Shown here: piece by piece, positions 38,531 to 43,814 of the stretch | Position numbering within the stretch: the first letter of the stretch is position 1 | Layout of the letters: the number at the start of each line of letters is the position of its first letter | IMG/VR virus record: IMGVR_UViG_3300021437_000033 | Location: 1 to 43,814 of that record | Length of the DNA stretch: 43,814 bases | DNA from: a virus | Direction: 5' to 3' (one strand) | The notes under the pieces: generated by a model | What the model was told of the DNA's origin: nothing | Database searches by the model: none | The model's input: only the letters and a program-made list of their open reading frames with translations | Translations under genes and position numbers: made by a program

Positions 38531-38634
38531 CAAATCCCTCCGTGCCATAGTATCAGCGCCGCTCCGTAGCCGCACACCGCCAGCAGGTACAAAGCCCAGC
38601 GGAGCAAATCTCGCTCTGTGACTTCGCGGATCAT
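38527..38634 (-). CDS. 35-aa membrane peptide
   Basis: ATG 38634. MIREVTERDLLRWALYLLAV CGYGAALILWHGGIW: charged N-terminus and one membrane span. Overlaps the wHTH start by GTGA and the preceding stop by 4 bases. Unknown role; superinfection exclusion is one possibility. Confidence 0.6.
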   Translation of the reverse strand: MIREVTERDLLRWALYLLAVCGYGAALILWHGGIW

Positions 38635-38798
38635 TGGCCCCAGCCCACGATGTACGCCAGCACCGCTAGCGAAATCAGCAGCAACACCAGCCCTTGCCAC
38701 CAGCGAATCTTTACGGGCTTGCGATTCACCGCCCGCAGCGCACGGCGATTCCGCTCTAACTCGGAGATGTCGGATTGAAAATCACTCCACACACTCAT
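38631..38798 (-). CDS. 55-aa membrane protein
   Basis: ATG 38798 with GGGGTGA upstream. A helical cytoplasmic part (WSDFQSDISELERNRRALRA), basic KPVKIRWW, then a membrane span GLVLLLISLAVLAYIVGWG. A typical small phage tail-anchored protein next to another membrane peptide; the two may act together. Confidence 0.65.
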   Translation of the reverse strand: MSVWSDFQSDISELERNRRALRAVNRKPVKIRWWQGLVLLLISLAVLAYIVGWGQ

Positions 38799-39001
38799 CA
38801 ATTCACCCCGCTCAGTTCGATAACTTCCTGCCCGAAAAACGCCTTCAGTTGTGCTTCCAAATCGTGGCATGATAGGCAGAGAATCTTCCGCGCCTTCCCT
38901 GTCTCTCGATTGTTCTGGCGCTTGTCGGGGCACGCGCAACACCAAATTACATCGCCGCAAGAACTGCAAACGTGGCTGTGGATGGGGTGCAGGTCAGGCA
39001 T
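38798..39001 (-). CDS. Zinc-binding protein, 67 aa
   Basis: HSHVCSSCGDVIWCCACPDK (9-28) and ILCLSCHDLEAQL (about 40-52): CxxC, CCxC and CxxCH suggest one or two zinc sites. Overlaps the HNH gene's end. Function unknown. Confidence 0.6.
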   Translation of the reverse strand: MPDLHPIHSHVCSSCGDVIWCCACPDKRQNNRETGKARKILCLSCHDLEAQLKAFFGQEVIELSGVN

Positions 39002-39341
39002 CTAATCGCCTATGTTGATGCATCTTTTCGTGACATATCTGGCAAACCCATATCACTTCCAATGGCCTTGAATAATCAGGATGATGCCCATGTGGCTTGC
39101 AATGGCATCCACATTCCGAACATTTACTGGGACGAATCAACAAACCCTTTCTAATCGCTATCTGCAACTGAATGTGTGCTGCTCTCTTGTGTTTGTTTGC
39201 TTGTATCCATTTCTCTCTTCTTTTTTGAGCCGCTTCTGGATTTCTCTGCTTTGTTCGATTGCCCCAAAATCTGGATTTCTCAATGTTCTTCTCGCGCCAT
39301 GAACGCATGTAAATGCGATGATATTCTTTTCTGTTAAGCAT
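38994..39341 (-). CDS. HNH-like small protein, 115 aa
   Basis: A basic N-terminus (EYHRIYMRSWREKNIEKSRF). Then KCSECGCHCKPHGHHPDYSR and WVCQICHEKMHQH (about 73-110), the HNH/zinc layout CxxC...HGHH...CxxCH. Such genes move as homing endonucleases. Overlaps both neighbours by 8 bases. Confidence 0.75.
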   Translation of the reverse strand: MLNRKEYHRIYMRSWREKNIEKSRFWGNRTKQRNPEAAQKRREKWIQANKHKRAAHIQLQIAIRKGLLIRPSKCSECGCHCKPHGHHPDYSRPLEVIWVCQICHEKMHQHRRLDA

Positions 39342-39675
39342 CGGACAGGCTCCCGGTTTCTATCGGCTGTTCATCCTCAGCAAGTTTGCGAATGCTTGAA
39401 TCGGGCAGTTGCTTGAGCAAACGAAGCATGATTCCATAGGCAATATGCGGATTGCCGCCGCTGTGCTCGATGTAGCGGTCAAACTGCTCATTGAAATCCG
39501 AATAGGTTTGATGGTTGTCCATCTCGCGGATAAAACGTGTCCGGCCTTCCTTGTTCTCCCGCCGCCGCTGTGCTTCGAGCCGTGGCAAGACCAACTTCGC
39601 AGGCTCCATGCCCCGGCCATGCTCAATTAGAAACTTGGCGTGCTCCAAAGCATCGTTAACGGTTGGCACGGTCAA
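39334..39675 (-). CDS. Hypothetical protein, 113 aa
   Basis: Helical: NDALEHAKFLIEHGRGMEPA and HIAYGIMLRLLKQLPDSSIR. It overlaps the methyltransferase gene by 20 bases. Not recognised; context suggests a role with methylation or recombination. Confidence 0.5.
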   Translation of the reverse strand: MTVPTVNDALEHAKFLIEHGRGMEPAKLVLPRLEAQRRRENKEGRTRFIREMDNHQTYSDFNEQFDRYIEHSGGNPHIAYGIMLRLLKQLPDSSIRKLAEDEQPIETGSLSDA

Positions 39676-40378
39676 ACTCCAAGACTTCCTGGCTCAGCCG
39701 CTTGGCCGCAATTTCGCAGTACTTTTCTTCGATTTCTATGCCGATACACTTAACGCCTTGGACCTTGCAGGCGAGCGCCGTTGTGCCGCTGCCAAGAAAC
39801 GGGTCAAGCACCAGGTCTCCGCCGTACCATCTCACAAGCCAGCGGACATGCTGCAATCGTCGGGCGCAGGGATGCGGCAAAGCTCCGTTATCGTGAGCGA
39901 GGGCAATATCCTTTCGCCGCGTAAAGTGCTTGTCTTTTCCAATCCATGTGGACCGTGTGAAGAGTTTGTCTGATTTGGTACTGATGTAGCGACCTGGCAG
40001 AAGTTTGCGGCCGAGATTCGGCAGTTCGCCAAAGGCATAGGCGATGTCGCCGCCCTGGACAATTCGCCCTTTGTAAGTCGGCCTTGCATAGTCCAAATCG
40101 CATACGCGGATGAATGGAAAGCGGTCCGGCACAGCAGCTAAGAATCGCGGGTCGGAGTCACAACCCATGTGAATGACTACCCGCTTCGCCTTAACATCCT
40201 GGAGTACGTCGGTGAGCAGCTTCCGAGGATTCATGCCAGGGAACACACGCGAGGAGTTCGGCCAAATCGGGTCAGTGATTACCGCATCGGCCAAGAATTC
40301 GCTTATCAACTCTCGCGCATCCCCGTGGTAAATTGTGATGCCCGCGTGCTCGTAGTAGGGCTTCAACGGAGCCTCCAC
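39656..40378 (-). CDS. DNA methyltransferase (amino-MTase, beta class order)
   Basis: 240 aa. Catalytic motif IV ITDPIWPNS (34-42; DPIW in place of DPPW/Y) precedes the SAM-binding motif I VLDPFLGSGTTALAC (190-204), the order of N4C/N6A beta-class enzymes. HPCARRLQHVRW (169-180) replaces the usual HPTQKP. It should methylate A-N6 or C-N4, perhaps protecting phage DNA from host restriction. No cognate restriction gene is adjacent. GTG start. Confidence 0.85.
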   Translation of the reverse strand: MEAPLKPYYEHAGITIYHGDARELISEFLADAVITDPIWPNSSRVFPGMNPRKLLTDVLQDVKAKRVVIHMGCDSDPRFLAAVPDRFPFIRVCDLDYARPTYKGRIVQGGDIAYAFGELPNLGRKLLPGRYISTKSDKLFTRSTWIGKDKHFTRRKDIALAHDNGALPHPCARRLQHVRWLVRWYGGDLVLDPFLGSGTTALACKVQGVKCIGIEIEEKYCEIAAKRLSQEVLEFDRANR

Positions 40379-40461
40379 TGCCGCTTGCGTTGCCTTGGAG
40401 ACGCCCCTAGAGCCTGAACAGGGGTACGGGCTGTAAATTTAGAAGCGTCTCCAAAGATCAT
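40363..40461 (-). CDS. 32-aa basic peptide
   Basis: ATG overlaps the stop of the RecT-like gene (ATGA). MIFGDASKFTARTPVQALGA SPRQRKRQWRLR: polybasic end. Contains both arms of a 10-bp inverted repeat. It overlaps the methyltransferase start by 16 bases, which suggests coupling. Confidence 0.5.
   Translation of the reverse strand: MIFGDASKFTARTPVQALGASPRQRKRQWRLR
40395..40454. repeat. 10-bp inverted repeat spanning the 32-aa gene
   Basis: TTGGAGACGC (40395-40404) and GCGTCTCCAA (40445-40454), perfect arms 40 bp apart. In RNA it would fold over the peptide gene and the region upstream of the methyltransferase start; there is no T-run to suggest termination. Confidence 0.6.
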
Positions 40462-41342
40462 TGCGCCGCCTTCAATTCCTTGAACGGAATGTTTTCGTTC
40501 CTTGCCGAGACTTGCAGAGTATCGAAATGGTCTATGGAAATCAGGAATCTGTCCGGCTCTGCTTTCCACTTCGCTTTGATGTCCGGCCCAATCAACCATT
40601 CCTTCCACTTCGCCAGCAAGTTCGCATCGCCAGTCAGTAGGAAGTAATTCCCATTCTGCTCGGGAGGCTGTGTCCAAAAGAGTGCTGGCTGGTAATTTAG
40701 TTTTTCTTTGAGGTCTTTGATTTTCTCAGTTGCGATGGCTTGTTGAGCATCGCGGGAGCCTGTCTGCTCGATAATGACGCGGCCTCTTGGTGTGACCTCG
40801 TTGTAATCGTCAAGCCCTTCGATTTCGATTTCATCCAAGAAACTCAGGCCGCAAATAGAAAGTGTTGCGCGCCGCTTCGCCTTCGTCTCCGTTTTCATTA
40901 GAGCGTTGCAAAGCTCCGTTCCTTTCATGCCTTGAATCCAGACTTCTCCTGTCGCCGCATCTGTGCGGCCTGTCTTGTCGCGTACTTCGACTTCGGCGCT
41001 GGAAAGGTTTTCGTTCTTGGCCTTGTTCAGCTTCGTTACGCTGATTCCGTGAATCTTCCGCAATTGGTCGGTACAGTTGCGCGTTGCGTAGAATTGGAGC
41101 TTATTGTTGTAAACGATGTAATCAAAAGGCCGCGTCAGAGGATTCAAGCCGAGCGACTTGCAGACCGTCTTGTAGTAAGAAACGCGCTGCTCGGACGTTA
41201 GAGGCATCAGATCGCCGGTGATGAGAACCTTCTCGATGGCTTCTGCAAGGGTGAACTGCTCTGTTTTGACGATAGCAGTGCGCTTGCGCTGTTTCGGTTG
41301 TGCAGCGATACGCTTCTGAACTGATTTAGATTGAGTCTTCAC
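40458..41342 (-). CDS. RecT-like single-strand annealing recombinase
   Basis: 294 aa from GTG 41342 (GAGG 6 bp upstream). Core: QRVSYYKTVCKSLGLNPLTR PFDYIVYNNKLQFYATRNCT DQLRK, and LMKTETKAKRRATLSICGLS FLDE, the RecT/Bet-family signature for ssDNA annealing. A Lys-rich N-terminus and a C-terminal tail (about 220-294) follow. It works with an exonuclease in recombination-dependent replication; no exonuclease is recognised nearby. Coupled to the coiled-coil gene upstream. Confidence 0.75.
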   Translation of the reverse strand: MKTQSKSVQKRIAAQPKQRKRTAIVKTEQFTLAEAIEKVLITGDLMPLTSEQRVSYYKTVCKSLGLNPLTRPFDYIVYNNKLQFYATRNCTDQLRKIHGISVTKLNKAKNENLSSAEVEVRDKTGRTDAATGEVWIQGMKGTELCNALMKTETKAKRRATLSICGLSFLDEIEIEGLDDYNEVTPRGRVIIEQTGSRDAQQAIATEKIKDLKEKLNYQPALFWTQPPEQNGNYFLLTGDANLLAKWKEWLIGPDIKAKWKAEPDRFLISIDHFDTLQVSARNENIPFKELKAAQ

Positions 41343-42087
41343 TGTAAGCCTCAATCCCCGGAATGACTTCCCCGGGCTGTTTCGTTTCGCGCACAAAATA
41401 GCCGATGGAGACTTCGTTGGGTTGCATGTACTGGCGCGGAATCTTATTCACATCTATGATGCGGAACTTCCAGTTCACCCGAGCGCGTATTCCCGCCACC
41501 TTCGGCACGGACGGCGCAACTGTTACCGCTTGGACATTTGCAGCGGTTTCGACAGCTTGCTTTGCGGCCAATGCCCTTGCCGCCGCTTCATCCTCAGCCG
41601 CTTGCTTCGCCAGTCGGGCCTCTTCACGCTTGCCGATTTCCCCCGCCTTGCGCGCTTCGGCCAATTCACTCTCGCGTCGCTCGCGGTCCAACTTAGCCTG
41701 TTCCTCGGCGGCTTTGCGCTCCAACTCCGCCTTCTGGGCGGCTTCCGCTCGCCGCTGCTGATTGATGCGCTCCTCTTCGGCGGCAGCCTTGCGCCGTTCC
41801 TCCGCCTTCCAGTCTTCGCCCTTGCGCTCCGCGATTCCGACAATCTGCTTTGCAGGGCCGATGTACTTCTCTTTCTCTTGGCGCAAGAAGTCGAGATGCT
41901 CCCGCGCAGAATTGATGCCTGGATCGAGCTTGAATCCAACATCCTTGATGTAAGAGCGGCCTTCCTTCACCAATTCGCACACCGCGATGTAGTCGTTCTG
42001 GTCCCGTACCGCTATCGCTTCGACACGCGCCCGCAAAGTTGCCAGCGGAGTCTCAAGCGACTTGATTACTTCGATTGCCGTTGCCAT
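41326..42087 (-). CDS. Coiled-coil protein paired with RecT, 253 aa
   Basis: An N-terminal helical domain (1-100), then an Ala/Glu/Arg coiled coil (about 95-185, AERKGEDWKAEERRKAAAEE). A short C-terminal domain follows: VPKVAGIRARVNWKFRIIDV and IPRQYMQPNEVSIGYFVRE. Genes with this layout often precede recT in phages; a recombination or DNA-protection role is likely. ATG with GGGGTGAG upstream. Confidence 0.65.
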   Translation of the reverse strand: MATAIEVIKSLETPLATLRARVEAIAVRDQNDYIAVCELVKEGRSYIKDVGFKLDPGINSAREHLDFLRQEKEKYIGPAKQIVGIAERKGEDWKAEERRKAAAEEERINQQRRAEAAQKAELERKAAEEQAKLDRERRESELAEARKAGEIGKREEARLAKQAAEDEAAARALAAKQAVETAANVQAVTVAPSVPKVAGIRARVNWKFRIIDVNKIPRQYMQPNEVSIGYFVRETKQPGEVIPGIEAYSEDSI

Positions 42088-42090
42088 TTC

Positions 42091-42318
42091 TCACCCCTTT
42101 TTGTGATTCTCAGTCACTTCTACCAGCGCCGTGTCTTGTGGCCTCTTCCAGCTTGCCAGCACGTCGGCAAACAAATCGGGGCTGTTCTTCGCTGCTACCC
42201 GCTCTTGCCGCTCCGCGATGGCAGGCTCGTACTCAGGAATTTCTTCGTGCCCGCCGCCTGCGTGCATCCCTTCGCCAGCGGCTTGATCTTCGCGCTCAGT
42301 CTCGTAAGCATCCCTCAT
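42091..42318 (-). CDS. Acidic disordered protein, 75 aa
   Basis: Starts MRDAYETEREDQAAGEGMHA with a GGGHEE stretch and ends LVEVTENHKKG. Mostly disordered. Overlaps the 96-aa gene by 4 bases and precedes the coiled-coil gene by 3 bp. Unknown. Confidence 0.55.
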   Translation of the reverse strand: MRDAYETEREDQAAGEGMHAGGGHEEIPEYEPAIAERQERVAAKNSPDLFADVLASWKRPQDTALVEVTENHKKG

Positions 42319-42605
42319 GGCGTCACCGCAAGGATTCTTTTCGATTCTGGGATGAGATTGAAGATTTCTTCTAGGCTTGGTTTTGCGCGGTCGCCGAGGA
42401 ATTCTTTCCTCAATTGCTCGACGTTTGAACTGGCGAATTCATGTGTCCAAACCGAACGTCCCAAAGCTTGCTCAACTGCTTCATGGAATGCCCCGAAAGG
42501 CATCAGCAGCCTATCCTCGAATAGTTGAACAGAGCAGATGTCTCTAGCGGATTTCCCCACCCACCACTTCGTCCGAAAGACTTCTGTTGCTTGTTCTCTG
42601 GTCAT
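42315..42605 (-). CDS. Hypothetical protein, 96 aa
   Basis: Helical: MTREQATEVFRTKWWVGKSA, GAFHEAVEQALGRSVWTHEF, NVEQLRKEFLG. A GGGGTGAGGT ribosome site precedes it. Not recognised; early gene. Confidence 0.6.
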   Translation of the reverse strand: MTREQATEVFRTKWWVGKSARDICSVQLFEDRLLMPFGAFHEAVEQALGRSVWTHEFASSNVEQLRKEFLGDRAKPSLEEIFNLIPESKRILAVTP

Positions 42606-42627
42606 ACCTCACCCCTTTCGATTCCAC

Positions 42628-42849
42628 TCAAATGCAAATCAGCCAATCCGTAGCAAGCTGAATAGCGTGCTCTTTTCCGCAAGCGTGTCTCTGCTCAAGG
42701 GTCTTAGGAATGCTGATTGTGTTTTCCCAGCGATTGATGCCGATGTACTTGGGAGTGCGGGAGAGCGTTACAATGAACCATCCGTCTTCATTGTTTGCTC
42801 TTCGTCTCTCGCAAGCATCACAGACATACTGCTGTGGAATTATTGCCAT
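42628..42849 (-). CDS. Small CxxC protein, 73 aa
   Basis: MAIIPQQYVCDACERRRANN then a beta hairpin DGWFIVTLSRTPKYIGINRW and RHACGKEHAIQLATDWL. A likely zinc site from CDAC and C/H later. GAGGTGAGCG precedes the ATG. Overlaps the end of the HNH gene by 32 bases. Confidence 0.6.
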   Translation of the reverse strand: MAIIPQQYVCDACERRRANNEDGWFIVTLSRTPKYIGINRWENTISIPKTLEQRHACGKEHAIQLATDWLICI

Positions 42850-43327
42850 CGCTCACCTCTTTCGACTTCTGCTCTTCCGCCAGCTTCAAAATCCGACGCC
42901 GTTTCTTTTCCTGAATCGCTCTGCACTTCCTGCATCTCCTGTGACCACGGGGAGTTCTATAAGTGTTCCTTTCTTCATAGGCATGACCCGCTGGGCAATG
43001 TGTTAGATTCCAACGGTAAATACCCCTTCTTAGATTTTCCTTATGTGTTACAGGTTCTAAGTGCCAAGGATTGCAGCAAGCGCGATTACGGCAAAGGTGG
43101 TCTAATTCCATTCCGTGTGGTATCGCACCACGCAGCAGAGCATAGGCTAATCTGTGGGTGCTAACCGAAACATTGAACCAACTAGTCTGCCCGTACTCGT
43201 TTCCAAGGCCGCCCGTCCAATGATGTTTGTAACCAGTCCAAATCCAACAGGATTCAGTTTTTCTGACCTTACTCCAGAAGTGGGCTTCTCTATCCAAAGC
43301 GGTCTTAAATCGGACGCCGTACGGCAT
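42818..43327 (-). CDS. HNH homing endonuclease, 169 aa
   Basis: FWSKVRKTESCWIWTGYKHH (about 17-36), STHRLAYALLRGAIP, ELDHLCRNRACCNPWHLEPV (about 74-93, HNH centre with zinc Cys), then LTHCPAGHAYEERNTYRTPR GHRRCRKC, a C-terminal zinc module. Layout matches the plus-strand HNH at 15056. It cuts or nicks DNA; probably selfish. Confidence 0.85.
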   Translation of the reverse strand: MPYGVRFKTALDREAHFWSKVRKTESCWIWTGYKHHWTGGLGNEYGQTSWFNVSVSTHRLAYALLRGAIPHGMELDHLCRNRACCNPWHLEPVTHKENLRRGIYRWNLTHCPAGHAYEERNTYRTPRGHRRCRKCRAIQEKKRRRILKLAEEQKSKEVSDGNNSTAVCL

Positions 43328-43478
43328 TGAGCTTCCTTTTCTCAGATTCGGCTAAGAGCATTATTCGGTCAACCCAAGTACTCCATTCTTCGTCCGTCAT
43401 CGGCTCTTCGCGGTACGGCTGCTTGACCACCTGCTGCAACAGGTTCCCTACCTCAGCGAATGCATCCACGGGTTTCAT
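43305..43478 (-). CDS. Small acidic protein, 57 aa
   Basis: MKPVDAFAEVGNLLQQVVKQ PYREEPMTDEEWSTWVDRIM and a charged end. ATG 43478 with GGGGTGAGGCG upstream, 4 bp after the stop of the pentapeptide gene. Its end overlaps the HNH start by 23 bases. No family recognised. Confidence 0.55.
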   Translation of the reverse strand: MKPVDAFAEVGNLLQQVVKQPYREEPMTDEEWSTWVDRIMLLAESEKRKLNAVRRPI

Positions 43479-43482
43479 CGCC

Positions 43483-43814
43483 TCACCCCGCTACTTCGGT
43501 TTCTTTCTCTTTCTTCTTGTTCCAGAGCAATTCAGAAATCTTGCGGATGTGCGCGATGTGCAGCTTGTAGATTTCGATGTCCAGCGGCGAGTAGCCTTCG
43601 ATTGCTCCGATGCGCTCCGCATTTTCCTGCCAGTAATTGAAAGTTTTCTTGTGGCAGCCGATTTGCAGTTGGCCGTCCGGTGTCGTGATGAGCCAATGTT
43701 TGTGCCCGACAAGTTGGATAGGAAAGTTTTTTAATCCGTCCGCGCCCCGGAGGTACGCGCCCTGGAGGTCCGCGCCCTGGAGGTACGCGCCCTGGAGGTA
43801 CGCGCCCTGGAGGT
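43483..43814 (-). CDS. Pentapeptide-repeat protein, C-terminal part (gene begins at 258)
   Basis: Four more pentapeptide units lead into a non-repetitive domain: LKNFPIQLVGHKHWLITTPD, CHKKTFNYWQENAERIGAIE and a helical tail rich in Lys/Glu. This C-terminal part has a His/Trp-rich beta hairpin (HWLITTPDGQLQIGC) and looks like a separate domain of about 85 aa. A shorter GC-rich frame elsewhere on this stretch is a shadow. Confidence 0.8.
   Translation of the reverse strand, partial: LQGAYLQGAYLQGADLQGAYLRGADGLKNFPIQLVGHKHWLITTPDGQLQIGCHKKTFNYWQENAERIGAIEGYSPLDIEIYKLHIAHIRKISELLWNKKKEKETEVAG
43750..43814. repeat. 15-bp tandem units (right end)
   Basis: Four full units (43750-43809) plus gaggt, the first 5 bp of the next unit and identical to positions 1-5. 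Joining there keeps both the 15-bp period and the reading frame. Confidence 0.95.

Noticed and set aside
41422-42528. Plus-strand 368-aa frame opposite the coiled-coil gene
   Set aside because: Arises from the Ala/Glu/Arg codon bias of the coiled coil; Leu/Arg-rich with no plausible start.

Overview
The window looks like a nearly complete genome of a tailed dsDNA phage of podovirus type. It carries small and large terminase, a 784-aa portal, a scaffold, a coat protein, connector and nozzle-like proteins, ejection-type proteins, a tailspike and a lysis block, and no tape measure, sheath or long-tail genes. A pentapeptide-repeat gene runs off both ends in the same frame and strand, and the ends share 5 bp of the same 15-bp repeat, so the molecule probably closes on itself. 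The host is not shown by the sequence. The style of several accessory proteins (a secreted 170-aa protein, DUF5675, a signal peptide on the spike) reminds me of soil Acidobacteriota phages, but that is a weak inference.

Almost everything is on the minus strand, so gene order reads from high to low coordinates. Early/middle block, 43.8 to 32.6 kb: pentapeptide protein, HNH protein, a coiled-coil protein and RecT-like annealing protein, DNA methyltransferase, small membrane and zinc proteins, a winged-helix protein, a replication initiator with iteron-like repeats inside its gene, a PD-(D/E)XK endonuclease, another HNH protein, many very small genes, and a PAPS-reductase-like protein. Many genes are coupled by ATGA or GTGA overlaps.

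A switch-like island at 30.8 to 32.6 kb holds the only multi-gene plus-strand operon: a Cys/His protein, a small basic protein, an IS1595-type transposase and a 38-aa basic peptide. A small HTH gene is transcribed divergently from it. Near-identical 22-bp imperfect palindromes sit in the divergent promoter and at the far end of the operon. This is the most unusual part of the window.

The late block, 30.5 to 1.6 kb, starts at a strong sigma70-type promoter (TTGACA-17-TATGTT). It runs through terminase, decoration and fibre-like proteins, portal, scaffold, coat, a T4 endo-VII-like nuclease, connector, nozzle, ejection proteins, spike, and then holin-like, DUF5675 and spanin-like lysis genes. 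A single HNH gene is inserted antisense at 15.1 kb.

Between 1.6 and 0.2 kb there is a tRNA-like element and a short regulatory operon. Its first gene (HTH) and the replication initiator share a nearly identical leaderless promoter/start arrangement, which suggests common control. No integrase, DNA polymerase, RNA polymerase or CRISPR array was seen. No stretch over 300 bases lacks a gene candidate.
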